Source: Pseudomonas sp. MF4836
Lineage (GTDB): Bacteria; Pseudomonadota; Gammaproteobacteria; Pseudomonadales; Pseudomonadaceae
Direction of reading: 5' to 3'
DNA length: 64,000 bases
Assembly (NCBI RefSeq): GCF_002018875.1
Contig: NZ_MVOL01000010.1
Coordinates: 186,001-250,000 of the forward strand
In this document: positions 9,898 to 18,164 of the stretch, one piece after another
Position numbering within the stretch: position 1 is the first letter of the stretch
Layout of the letters: each line of letters starts with the position of its first letter
Notes under the pieces: model-generated
Database searches by the model: none
What the model was told of the DNA's origin: nothing
Seen by the model: the letters and a program-made list of their open reading frames with translations, nothing else
Made by a program: the position numbers and the translations under genes

Positions 9898-10145
9898 TTA
9901 GAGTGCGCTTGTTTCGGCTGGGACCAATTTGGGACCGATATGGAGCGATTCGATTTCGCTCCAACCCGTACGTTGAGTTGATCCATCGCGCATAAGTCGA
10001 GAGCAGCATCTGCACGTTATGGCCGAGCTGCTGGGAGATGAATGCGGGGGTTCATGCCAGACATGGCGCGCATTGTCGCATAGGTGTGACGACAGTTGTA
10101 TGGCGGTCTGCACCCTCCAGTCTCTTGACCACCCCCTGGGCCCAT
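9898..10145 (-). pseudogene. C-terminal remnant of a phage-type tyrosine recombinase
   Basis: On the minus strand the segment around 10106-9980 reads RPPYNCRHTYAT...FISQQLGHNVQMLLSTYARW. This contains the catalytic R..H motif, LGH and the tyrosine YAR of integrases. The expected C-terminus (WSEIESLHIGPKLVPAE) follows in another frame, so there is a frameshift near 9965-9985. No start codon, N-terminal domain or catalytic first arginine is left within this segment. It marks the scar of an integrated element between the ABC-F gene and the secreted-protein gene at 10202. No tRNA or clear attachment repeat is visible nearby. Confidence 0.8.
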
Positions 10146-10201
10146 GAAAGCATCCGCCGTCTTTGAGCTACTACCTATCGCCACGGAACGGACTGCCAGC
10201 C

Positions 10202-10744
10202 ATGAAAATCACCTCCCTCGCCATGACCCTGGCTGCACTCCTGCTGAGTGCGAACTTGCAAACGGCCCACGCGGCATCGGAACTGATCGGCAAGCGGGTG
10301 CAGAACACCTATGACGTGACGCTTTACCTTGACCCGGAAAAAGGCCTGGCCTACGCGATGAAGGACTGGAAGTTCCTGCGCTATCACTACAACCCCCGGC
10401 AACTGAAAATCAGCTACGCGATGCAGAACGTGGAGGCGCAGGCAACCTCCACGCCGGCGGAGCCGGTGGTGATCGAGATGGCCGTCAAGAGCGACCGTGA
10501 GCTGGCCAAGCTGAAGCTGAGTGAAGAAGACCAGTGCTACGAAGCCTTCACCGAAGTGCTGGGGCGCCTGGTCGACGCTGCGGCCGAGGCCAAGAATCTG
10601 CAGGATAAGCAGTACTTCCACCTCGCCGAGGTGATCACCCTGGACGACAAGAAGGTGCCCGGCGCACCGGGTGTGATCACCTGCAAGATCCCCGACCACG
10701 GTTCCATCTATATGTACGCCCGAGGTCAGGTCAGCGTTAAGTGA
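10202..10744 (+). CDS. Secreted hypothetical protein
   Basis: A 180-residue protein with a clear signal peptide (MKITSLAMTLAALLLSANLQTAHA, cleavage after about residue 24). The mature part is rich in charged residues, with two Cys (in EDQCYEAF and ITCKIPDHG) that could form a disulfide. I recognise no family. It begins right beside the integrase remnant, which fits an accessory origin. ATG at 10202 is preferred over the 10163 frame start because it gives a perfect signal peptide. The next gene starts 52 bases downstream and may be cotranscribed. Confidence 0.7.
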   Translation: MKITSLAMTLAALLLSANLQTAHAASELIGKRVQNTYDVTLYLDPEKGLAYAMKDWKFLRYHYNPRQLKISYAMQNVEAQATSTPAEPVVIEMAVKSDRELAKLKLSEEDQCYEAFTEVLGRLVDAAAEAKNLQDKQYFHLAEVITLDDKKVPGAPGVITCKIPDHGSIYMYARGQVSVK

Positions 10745-10796
10745 CGGACCAGGCTGTGCGGCCCCTCAGGAACGGCCCCGATAAAGGAAGATGCAC

Positions 10797-11597
10797 ATGG
10801 ATATTGGATTGGCCCATGAGATCGAGGCCGCAGAACGGCAGTACTTGTGTGCTCGGGTCGAGAATCTGCTGAGGATCGAGGGCAACCCCTACGGGGCAAG
10901 GGTTTTCTCCAACGGCGCCGCGGCGTGCTTTTACGTGCAGGCCACGCCGAGCCCGATGTTCAATCGCATCTACGGCGACAATCCGGGGGAGCCTCAGGCC
11001 GTGTTGAGTTTGCTCAAGGCATCGGCAGCCTATTCGACCGTCACCCCGCTGATCGGAAAAGCCCCCGCGATGCAGCCATACGCCGAGCTGGCCGGCGCAT
11101 CCCTGGAGAAGTTGAAGGGCTGGACGCATTTGCAATTTGCCTGCGCCATCGACCACGGGGTCGCAAACCGTCACCCCTTTGAGATCGAAGAGGTCACGCC
11201 GCAGACGCTGGCCGAATTCGCCGAGGTTCATGCCGGCGGTTTTCGCACCAAACCGGAGCTGCGAGAGCTGTCTCAAGCCTCTTTTGCGGGGCATGGGCCG
11301 GATAAGCGCATGAAAATCTACGTGCTCAAAGCCCAAGGCCAGGTCGTGGCGGGTGCCTTGATGTACCTGGCCGACCATGGCGTGGCCTACCTGGGGACGG
11401 CCGCCACCCGCAAAACCGCCAGGGGCGCAGGCTATCACGGCGCCCTGATCTCCCATCGGATAGAGCAGGCCAGGGCCCATGGTTGCCGTGTCGTCGCCGC
11501 GACAGCGCTGGCCAACTCGCAAAGCCGGCGCAATCTGCAACGCGCCGGTCTGATGCCGTCCCATGCCCAAGCGCTGTACCGCCTGGCTGATACCTGA
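10797..11597 (+). CDS. GNAT-family N-acetyltransferase
   Basis: A 266-residue protein with two parts. The N-terminal half (1-130) has a degenerate GNAT-like fold, and the C-terminal GNAT domain (about 135-262) contains KIYVLKAQGQVVAGALMYL and the acetyl-CoA-binding loop RKTARGAGYHGALISHRI, followed by ANSQSRRNLQRAGL. The substrate is unknown. The ATG at 10797 has AAGGAAG seven bases upstream; an ATG at 10791 is too close to that site. It follows the secreted hypothetical gene on the same strand. Confidence 0.85.
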   Translation: MDIGLAHEIEAAERQYLCARVENLLRIEGNPYGARVFSNGAAACFYVQATPSPMFNRIYGDNPGEPQAVLSLLKASAAYSTVTPLIGKAPAMQPYAELAGASLEKLKGWTHLQFACAIDHGVANRHPFEIEEVTPQTLAEFAEVHAGGFRTKPELRELSQASFAGHGPDKRMKIYVLKAQGQVVAGALMYLADHGVAYLGTAATRKTARGAGYHGALISHRIEQARAHGCRVVAATALANSQSRRNLQRAGLMPSHAQALYRLADT

Positions 11598-11665
11598 GGC
11601 CGGCCGCGAGTTGAAGTGGAGGGGGGCGACCGCTATTCAAGGCCTTGTCATCCCCCAGGGTCCAC

Positions 11666-12523
11666 TCAGTGGTTGCTGATGTATTCCCTTTTCTGGCCGT
11701 CGTAGACATAGGTCACGTTGTCGGCGGCAGCCAGGGGGCGGGTGCTGTTCGGGCCATCGAAGGTGGTGCCGCTGAGCATGACCTTCACCTGCGGCATCGG
11801 GCCCTGGCCGTCGACAAAACTCAGTTCGCCCTTGCTGAAGGTGCAAGGCATCACGGCGCCCTCATCGCACGCGGCCGAGTTGTCCTCGCCGGTGCGCACC
11901 TGGCCGATAAAGGTCCAGATCCAGCCGTTGTCATCCTCGTTTTTCTTCGGATTGAACACGAACAGCGTGTAGCCGTTGAAGATGACGCCGCTGTCGAAGG
12001 TCGAGGTCGGCACGGCCAACAGCAGGCGGCCATCGGCTGTGCGGTGTTCCAGGGCAGGGCGAGCGGGGTCGACGTCCTCGGGCTTTTCCCGGGCTCCAAA
12101 GAAACCGATCTTGCGTTCGATGTAACGCAAGGTATAGGCCTGAGTCTGGCCCGGGTGAGTGCGCTCGAATGTCGCCTCTGCCAGCCTGACCTGGACCTCG
12201 GGTGCGGCGAAGTCCTCGCCCTGGCGGGCGGCGCTGTCCCGGGTATGCCAGACGAACGCGGTGTAGTAGTGCTTGCCGTCGAGGTCGAGCTCATGGCCGT
12301 ACCAGAAAGTCGCAACGGCACCGTCCTCCAGTTCCCCGGTGTCGGCCTGATCTTCGAACTGGATGTTTTCCATCACGCTGAGCACTGCACCAGGGGGAAT
12401 CGGCGCGTCCTTGGCCTGGACCAGTGCAGGCGCTGCCAGGGTCATTGCGGCCAAGACCCAACCGGCCACTATCTGACCCAGGCCAGCGTCCTTGCGCGAC
12501 TGTGGCGCCATCTTGATTTTCAT
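11666..12523 (-). CDS. Secreted hypothetical protein
   Basis: A 285-residue exported protein. A basic start (MKIKMAPQSRK) leads into a hydrophobic core and an AxA cleavage site at PALVQA (about residue 37). The mature portion is beta-rich and acidic, with a Cys pair near SAACDEGAVMPCTF. No recognised domain. AAGGA lies 11 bases before ATG 12523. Neighbours give no hint of function. Confidence 0.65.
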   Translation of the reverse strand: MKIKMAPQSRKDAGLGQIVAGWVLAAMTLAAPALVQAKDAPIPPGAVLSVMENIQFEDQADTGELEDGAVATFWYGHELDLDGKHYYTAFVWHTRDSAARQGEDFAAPEVQVRLAEATFERTHPGQTQAYTLRYIERKIGFFGAREKPEDVDPARPALEHRTADGRLLLAVPTSTFDSGVIFNGYTLFVFNPKKNEDDNGWIWTFIGQVRTGEDNSAACDEGAVMPCTFSKGELSFVDGQGPMPQVKVMLSGTTFDGPNSTRPLAAADNVTYVYDGQKREYISNH

Positions 12524-12717
12524 CGTTTCAACATCCTTGTAGAGCCTGTGAAAAGCCTGGGCAGCATCAGTCCCTGGACCAAAGCCGGTGCCTATTGGGT
12601 GAGGCGCGATCATATAGGCAGGGTTTTATAACCGACAAGATGCTGGCAAATGGCAATTGTGCGGTTGCTGCGGGCTGACAGGGTAGGGGCTCTAGCGGTT
12701 ATCATGGAGCTAGCTAA

Positions 12718-12742
12718 GCAAGTTAGTTATATGCTAATTTGC
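12718..12742. promoter_or_regulatory. Likely MarR operator
   Basis: GCAAGTTAG and CTAATTTGC form an inverted repeat (one mismatch, 7-base spacer) 32 bases before the marR-type start, in an AT-rich stretch expected to hold the promoter. Size and place fit an autoregulatory MarR site. Confidence 0.7.
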
Positions 12743-12773
12743 TGGCCCGTTACTCTCGACCGTTGATTTCATC

Positions 12774-13298
12774 ATGCCTATCTCGCCACGCTCATCTGCG
12801 CCATTGACCACCGAGGACCCACTCGGCCTTCGGATTGCCAGTGATCCGGTCGGGCAACAGCTGCAACAGATCGCCATCCTCACGCGCAAGGCGGCCGGCC
12901 ATTTGGGCACGTCGTTGGGCATCAACCAGACCGACGTAGCGGCACTGGAGCACCTGATAACCGACGGCCCCTTGCCACCGACCGAGCTTGCAACGCGCCT
13001 TTCAGTGACCACTGCCGGCATCACCCAGGTCATCGACCGGCTGGAGCGCGCCGGACATGTGATCCGTGAGCGCCAGCTCAACGACAAGCGCCGGGTACTG
13101 GTGCGTCCGGTACCGGCCTCGGTGGCGCAGACCTATCGGCATCTCGCGCCAATGCTCGACGGCCTGGGCACGGTGCTGGGCGCGCTGGAAGGCCAGGACC
13201 GTGCAGTGGTCGAGGCGTTTCTGGGGCGAGTGATCGAGGTCTACCGCAGCACCTTGCCGGGCACTGCCCAGCCAACCCTCGATCCCCGGGAGCCGTGA
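12774..13298 (+). CDS. MarR-family transcriptional regulator
   Basis: A 174-residue MarR-type winged-helix repressor. The recognition region reads LGINQTDVAALEHLITDGPLPPTELATRLSVTTAGITQVIDRLERAGHV (about residues 47-100). It is followed by the beta-wing RERQLNDKRRVLVR and C-terminal dimerisation helices. A palindromic operator lies just upstream. Its TGA overlaps the ATG of the downstream FAD monooxygenase (TGATG), so regulator and enzyme form a translationally coupled operon, probably induced by the compound the enzyme attacks. Confidence 0.92.
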   Translation: MPISPRSSAPLTTEDPLGLRIASDPVGQQLQQIAILTRKAAGHLGTSLGINQTDVAALEHLITDGPLPPTELATRLSVTTAGITQVIDRLERAGHVIRERQLNDKRRVLVRPVPASVAQTYRHLAPMLDGLGTVLGALEGQDRAVVEAFLGRVIEVYRSTLPGTAQPTLDPREP

Positions 13299-14500
13299 TG
13301 AAACCGCAAAAAATTCTTGTCACCGGTGCAAGCATCGCCGGGCCGGCATTGGCCTATTGGTTGTCCCGGCAGGGCATGGACGTCACCGTTGTCGAAAGGG
13401 CGCCGGCATTTCGCGACGGTGGGCAGACCGTCGATGTGCGTGGCGCCGGGCGCGTGGTCGTCCAGCGCATGGGCCTGGAGGATCTGATTCGGGCGAACAC
13501 GACTCATGAGCAAGGCATCGCCTTCGTTGACCAGGGCAACCGGACCAAGGCATTTATTGGGGTGAACGCCTTCGACGGCGAGGGGCCGATAGCTGAGCTG
13601 GAAATTCTTCGTGGCGAACTGGCCAAGCTATTGATCCAGCGCAGCGAGGACCGGGTCAGGTACCGATTCGGCGACAGTATTCAAAGCATCGAGGACGATG
13701 GCCGACAGGTTCATGTGCGCTTCGAGCAGGGCGATGAGCAGGTTTACGATCTGGTCATCGTGGCCGAGGGCATTGGTTCAGCGACGCGCAATCGGGTGTT
13801 CGGCGATGAGGTCCGGCGCCGGCCACTGGATGTGTATACCGCCTATTTCACCGTGCCCCGGCAGCCAAGCGACGGTCAGGTCATGCGCTGGCACAACATT
13901 CCAGGTGGCCGCTGTGTCTGTTTGCGCCCGGATAACCTGGGCACCACGCGGGCTTTTCTGTCCTTTCAGCATGCCCCGAACGGGTACGAGAAACTTGCCC
14001 AGGACCAGCAGATAGCCTTGCTCAAGCAAAAGTTTGCCGACGCGGGCTGGGAGACGCCTCGCGTGCTGGCAGCACTGGATGAAACAACCGACCTTTACCT
14101 GGAAGCGGTCGGCCAAGTCAGGATGCCCCGTTGGTCCAAGGGGCGCATCGCGCTGGTGGGGGACGCGGCCTATTGCGCCTCGCCCATCAGCGGCATGGGC
14201 ACCAGCCTGGGGCTGTGCGGCGCCTATGTATTGGCCGGGGAGCTGGCTCGCCACGTCGACCACACCCAGGCGTTCGCCGCCTATGAACAACGGATGCGGC
14301 CTTACGTCGCCCAGGCGCAAAGTGTGCCCAAATTCGCCCCCAGGTTGGCGTCGCCCCATTCACGGCTTGGCATCGGACTCGGCCATGCCGTGCTGAGGCT
14401 GGCAACCGCGCCTGGATTCAAGACATTGCTCGGCAAGTTCCTTTCACCCAAGGCGGACGCCATCGACTTGCCAAACTATGACGTGCAACAGCAAACATAA
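13298..14500 (+). CDS. FAD-dependent monooxygenase (PHBH / TetX-like)
   Basis: A 400-residue class-A flavoprotein monooxygenase. The N-terminal Rossmann motif is VTGASIAGPALAYWLSRQG (residues 7-25) ending in VVERA. The DG motif is represented by DLVIVAEGIGSATRN, and the second FAD motif GRIALVGDAAYCASPISGMGTSLGL lies near 285-309. The sequence type resembles TetX-like hydroxylases that oxidise aromatics or antibiotics with NADPH and O2. The substrate is unknown. It is coupled to the MarR gene by a one-base overlap. GTG at 13295 is an alternative start but ATG 13298 fits better. Confidence 0.9.
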   Translation: MKPQKILVTGASIAGPALAYWLSRQGMDVTVVERAPAFRDGGQTVDVRGAGRVVVQRMGLEDLIRANTTHEQGIAFVDQGNRTKAFIGVNAFDGEGPIAELEILRGELAKLLIQRSEDRVRYRFGDSIQSIEDDGRQVHVRFEQGDEQVYDLVIVAEGIGSATRNRVFGDEVRRRPLDVYTAYFTVPRQPSDGQVMRWHNIPGGRCVCLRPDNLGTTRAFLSFQHAPNGYEKLAQDQQIALLKQKFADAGWETPRVLAALDETTDLYLEAVGQVRMPRWSKGRIALVGDAAYCASPISGMGTSLGLCGAYVLAGELARHVDHTQAFAAYEQRMRPYVAQAQSVPKFAPRLASPHSRLGIGLGHAVLRLATAPGFKTLLGKFLSPKADAIDLPNYDVQQQT

Positions 14501-14571
14501 GTCCTTTGGTCAGCCTCGGGCCGGCCGGTGCTGCAACTGGATTGACCTCTATGCCTGATAGGTAGCAATCG

Positions 14572-15204
14572 ATGATTGATGAAGTGTTGATAGTGGATCT
14601 CTTTGAAGCCGGCGACGCCCTGATTAACGGCGATACAGGTGCAATGGAGCGCTTGCTACCACGTCTGAAAAGAAGCGAGTCATATAACGATGTGCCCATG
14701 TTGTTTTATGTGGCTGACTCTATCGAGAGCCTTGAGTTTCTGGCGGCGAATGACGTTGATCTGTTTCAAAAAAGTGATCTGGGAGGAGGCAATCTGCTGC
14801 ATCGAGTGGCGTTGGAACATGACGATCCGGTGTTTGAATGGGTACTGGCCTGGTACAGAAAACACAACAGGGTCGATCAAGCGGATGACCATGGAATAAC
14901 CGTGCTCTCCATGCTTCTGAAGTTCGGCCACATCGAGCGTGTAAAACGATTGATCGACAATGGGGCCAGTCTTTCATCTGCCGCCCGCAACGGGCTGACC
15001 CCTGCACGACAAGCTGTTATTTGCATGGAGCAAGAGCGGGATGCAATGGCGGGCCTTGAATTGATCCTGAGCCATGGACTCATCCTGGGCAGTGAAGAAT
15101 TGGAATATTTAGCGCAAACCGCGCGAGCTATCAGTCGGCCCACACTGGCGCGGTGGATTGAAGAAGATCTACTTCCAGCGGCGGCGCTTCAATTGCGCAA
15201 GTAG
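14572..15204 (+). CDS. Ankyrin-repeat-like protein (possible immunity protein)
   Basis: A 210-residue soluble protein with degenerate ankyrin repeats, for example DLGGGNLLHRVALEHDDPVFEWVLAW and DDHGITVLSMLLKFGHIERVKRLIDNGASLSSAARNGLTPARQAV (about 65-155). There is no signal peptide. The DNA is visibly less GC-rich than the neighbours, suggesting transfer. Ankyrin proteins of this size are common immunity proteins in polymorphic-toxin loci, and SMI1/KNR4 and Imm26-like genes lie within 2.5 kb. No toxin gene is visible. The start ATG follows AGGT at normal distance. Confidence 0.75.
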   Translation: MIDEVLIVDLFEAGDALINGDTGAMERLLPRLKRSESYNDVPMLFYVADSIESLEFLAANDVDLFQKSDLGGGNLLHRVALEHDDPVFEWVLAWYRKHNRVDQADDHGITVLSMLLKFGHIERVKRLIDNGASLSSAARNGLTPARQAVICMEQERDAMAGLELILSHGLILGSEELEYLAQTARAISRPTLARWIEEDLLPAAALQLRK

Positions 15205-15379
15205 CGAGTGGAACATGCCCGAATACAGTCCTCTAATGCACCTTCGGTACTACGACTATTTGCCCGGGTGCACGCTCTTTGGTCTCGTTCGGCCTGAATA
15301 CAATGGACGTCGTTAGTTGCGGCTGTAATTCTGCGATTCTACCCTTCGGGGGTGATCTTCAACGATAAGGAATCTCGGA

Positions 15380-15784
15380 ATGCTCGGTTATTACGCGCAA
15401 TACAGTCAGCATTACATCACCACCCTGATGATCGTCACTACGCTGTTTTTTGCCCTGCCGATCTTTATCGCGCCCATTGCCTGGGCCCGGGCGATGCGCT
15501 GGACCATTCCTGAACACCAGCATCTGGCCATTTATTTTGGCCGCTGCCTGGGGGCTTTTATTCTGGTGGTGGAAGTTGCCATGCTGCGTTCCGCGACCAC
15601 TGGCACCAGTTTCAGTTATGCCTTCGATATTCTGTTTGTGGTCTTCGCCTTGATGTTTGTGGTGCATGTCTACGGCGCGGTGAAACGCATCCAGCCTATT
15701 ACCGAAACCCTGGAAATCGGTTTCTGGATGATTCTTTTCGTGCTTAACACGCTGTTCTATCCGGCGACCTCCATTACCCTTTGA
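15380..15784 (+). CDS. Small four-helix membrane protein
   Basis: A 134-residue protein made largely of four hydrophobic helices (about 16-36, 54-66, 78-98 and 112-130). Short loops include PEHQHLAIYFGRCLG. No family is recognised. AAGGA sits eight bases before the ATG, so it is a genuine gene. It lies within the ankyrin/SMI1 accessory stretch. Confidence 0.75.
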   Translation: MLGYYAQYSQHYITTLMIVTTLFFALPIFIAPIAWARAMRWTIPEHQHLAIYFGRCLGAFILVVEVAMLRSATTGTSFSYAFDILFVVFALMFVVHVYGAVKRIQPITETLEIGFWMILFVLNTLFYPATSITL

Positions 15785-15858
15785 GAACCGCTGATCAAGC
15801 GTGCCTAATCGATCCGTAAGAGCAGGGGGGCACCCATCGATTTTCAGCGGTTGATACT

Positions 15859-16413
15859 TCAGTCCAGCGCACTTTCAACCGATTCGGTGCGTCGGCAGAA
15901 CAGTTCGAAGCTGGGGGCCAGACAGCGTGCGTCCTCGAAACCCAGATTGCCCGCAGAGGCCACGAGTACAGGGTATTCGGCGTGGGGAGCGGGTTCGCGC
16001 ACATCCAGCACTGCAAAGTTGCCGGCCCCATCCAGCCCCAGGGGGATCGCCTGGGGCATGTACTCGGGGAACTGGTAAGCCAGCAGGAACTCGCGAACCT
16101 CTCGGGTTCCAAAAAAACAGAATTCCATTTCGCCCTGGGTGACCAGCCCGCCATTGGACCATGCCAGAAACGCCAGCCAACTCGTTGTCGGAGACGCGCC
16201 GGGCATCGGCCAGGCGCTGGGGTCTATCGGCGTCCAGCTTGAGTGCAGGCCGTGACTCACGGGCCAGGGGTTACGCTGCGCGCCAAGGATTGAACGGCGC
16301 TCGTCGGCCTGGATCGGTCGCGCCAAGTCGGCCAGCAACTGGTCGATCTCGTCCCGCGTGGCTGCGGGCTCGCGCTTGATGTTGGGCAATAGCGAGTGCC
16401 AATTGATGTCCAT
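15859..16413 (-). CDS. SMI1/KNR4-family protein (putative immunity protein)
   Basis: A 184-residue soluble protein of the SMI1/KNR4 superfamily type. The sequence features are SWLAFLAWSNGGLVTQGEMEFCFFG, then EFLLAYQFPEYMPQAIPLGLDGAGNFAVLDVR and a terminal LAPSFELFC. This corresponds to the family pattern in which a small polar loop (NGG) and an acidic calcium-like loop (LDGAGNF) surround the core. In bacteria the family largely provides immunity to toxic nucleases and other polymorphic toxins. ATG 16413 is set by a perfect AGGAG eight bases upstream; the frame extends to 16629 without another good site. No toxin is adjacent. Confidence 0.82.
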   Translation of the reverse strand: MDINWHSLLPNIKREPAATRDEIDQLLADLARPIQADERRSILGAQRNPWPVSHGLHSSWTPIDPSAWPMPGASPTTSWLAFLAWSNGGLVTQGEMEFCFFGTREVREFLLAYQFPEYMPQAIPLGLDGAGNFAVLDVREPAPHAEYPVLVASAGNLGFEDARCLAPSFELFCRRTESVESALD

Positions 16414-16625
16414 CGCGAAAACTCCTGGGGGCGGCCTGGGAATTGGCCAGTCACTGAATCCGTCTGCGGCACCGCCCGTCGAGCGTACCCATCGGAGCGA
16501 ATGAATCCGGGTATTGAACATGACAACCCACCGAAAGTTCGCGGCGCTATCGTCGGCGGCTGGTTTCCGTGGCTGATCCGTGAGCAGCACCAGAGCCTGA
16601 TGGCGGCTGAGGAGGGGGAGAGCGC

Positions 16626-17045
16626 TCAACCCGCAGCGGGGAGCAGGGCCTGGGCCTTCTTTTCAACCAGGCCAGCGCCCATGACCAGCATCTGGGGGAG
16701 ATCGAGCTGGTCCTGTGCTGATGCGGGTCCCAGATGCTCATCCCCCTGCCACAACTCGGTGGCAACGATTCTGCGATCCAGGCCGCGTTGGGTGGCGGTG
16801 AGTACCTGGTTGCCGACCTGCAGCCAACGCTGGGTCCGGATGGGGGCTTTGGAGGTGTACAGGGTCAGGCCGAAGCCGTCCGGCAGGTCCGCGGGCATCT
16901 GTGCTGCGCTGAGGGTCGTGGCGTAAAGCCCAAGCAGGATGGTGTCTTTATAGCGCTGCGACACATACAGGACTTTGGCCGGCCGAAAGCCCTGAGCCAG
17001 GGGAATCAAGACAATGTCACCGACTGCGGTTTTTCCGGGCTTCAT
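16626..17045 (-). CDS. Immunity-26-like small protein
   Basis: A 139-residue protein beginning with KTAVGDIVLIPLAQGFRPAKVLYVSQRYKD. This matches the opening of Imm26-type immunity proteins, which start with a barrel strand pattern GDI..IPL.dG....V. The remainder (ILLGLYATTL, RIVATELWQGDEHLG) is consistent but diverged. The start is ATG 17045 with GAAGAG upstream; a TTG directly before it is unlikely. It lies upstream of the SMI1/KNR4 gene on the same strand, 212 bases apart. Family assignment is by motif memory and is tentative. Confidence 0.6.
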   Translation of the reverse strand: MKPGKTAVGDIVLIPLAQGFRPAKVLYVSQRYKDTILLGLYATTLSAAQMPADLPDGFGLTLYTSKAPIRTQRWLQVGNQVLTATQRGLDRRIVATELWQGDEHLGPASAQDQLDLPQMLVMGAGLVEKKAQALLPAAG

Positions 17046-17083
17046 CAAGCAATCTCTTCAAGCAGGTGGCGCAATGGGCGGGT

Positions 17084-17788
17084 TCAGGACACCGATTGCA
17101 GAAAGCGCGTCAGGTGCTGCGCCGCTGGGTCCGGGGCAGCCTGCAACAGGCAATGGGGGCCGTCGAGGGTCACGATCTGCGCATCCGGCCGCAGGCTTGC
17201 CACCGTTTCGCTGGCGCTGGCCGGCACCAGAAAATCCTGGCTGGCCCGCAGGTACAGCACAGGGACGCGACTGGCAGCCAGTGCCTGACTGACATCCACC
17301 GCCACCACCGCCCTGAGCCGGGCCTGCATCACCCGCGGCGTGACCTGGGCGACTGCCTGGGACAGCGCCTGATGCAGGGCCGGCGTCGCGTAGCTGCCGA
17401 GCAGAACTCTGCTGATCGGCCCCAGCGGTGCCCGGGCCAACGGCAGCAGCTTGAGCAGGAAACTCAGGCGTCCCAGGCGCGGCCTTGGGTTGCGCACGAA
17501 GGTGCAGCACAGCACCAGGCCCTTGAGCAGTGGCGTGTTCGTGGCGGCAATGGCCACGGCGATCGGGCCGGAAAACGACTCGCCGAGCACTACAAACGGT
17601 CGCGTCTGGGGCAGGGCCTGGCGCACCAGGGATTCGAGGGCCGGGTAGTCCAGGGGCTGATCACTCGGATAGCGCAGCACGATCAGCTCGAAGCGCCCAC
17701 CCAGGGCGGCAATCAGCGGCTGAAAAAGCTCTCCGGTGCCGTCCATGCCGGGCAGCAGGATCAGCGCCGGCGCGAGGGGGTCAGTCAT
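17084..17788 (-). CDS. Alpha/beta hydrolase
   Basis: A 234-residue cytoplasmic alpha/beta hydrolase. The oxyanion region LLPGMDGTGELF (11-22), nucleophile elbow GESFSG (69-74), late acid SQDFLVPAS and histidine in LDGPHCLLQAAP form a full triad. No lid insertion is visible. It resembles short hydrolases of the BioH/thioesterase type, but the substrate is unknown. It precedes the Imm26-like gene by 38 bases on the same strand, so they may be cotranscribed. Confidence 0.87.
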   Translation of the reverse strand: MTDPLAPALILLPGMDGTGELFQPLIAALGGRFELIVLRYPSDQPLDYPALESLVRQALPQTRPFVVLGESFSGPIAVAIAATNTPLLKGLVLCCTFVRNPRPRLGRLSFLLKLLPLARAPLGPISRVLLGSYATPALHQALSQAVAQVTPRVMQARLRAVVAVDVSQALAASRVPVLYLRASQDFLVPASASETVASLRPDAQIVTLDGPHCLLQAAPDPAAQHLTRFLQSVS

Positions 17789-18164
17789 GGGTATCGCGGT
17801 CCTTTGCGGGCGGTCGTTGCGGGCGCTCGCGGGTAGGCGTCGAGCGCGCGCAGCATAACAGGCTGAAAACCTCCTCGGGCAAGGCGCGCGCTATGCATCG
17901 ACGATCGCGCCCGGAGCCTTGGGGACGCTGCACAAGCGGGTGACCGATGGGGTGGCGGCAAGCGCAGTTTTTCACAATTTTGAGTTAACTTTTGGTTACA
18001 GAATGTGGCTAAATTGCCAACCAATGGCCAGATGCCAATGAGTGAGGCGGTTCAGTAACCTGCCTGCAGACTGCGCTTTTTTTAATTCAGACGCTGCAAT
18101 TTGCCCTTCAACCATCGGTTTGCAGGGGCGCGGCATATTCTTTTCTGACGTGTGACGATTTCTC
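17789..18164. other. Intergenic region before lpxO
   Basis: A 376-base divergent region. The part from about 17965 to 18100 is AT-rich (TTGAGTTAACTTTTGGTTAC and a run of seven T at 18079-18085) and probably contains the lpxO promoter. I see no reading frame or convincing RNA structure. Confidence 0.5.

Noticed and set aside
9898-10113. 71-codon minus-strand frame as an independent small gene
   Set aside because: Only its end resembles protein (integrase tail). The upstream half is out of frame with the integrase motifs, so it is part of the frameshifted remnant.
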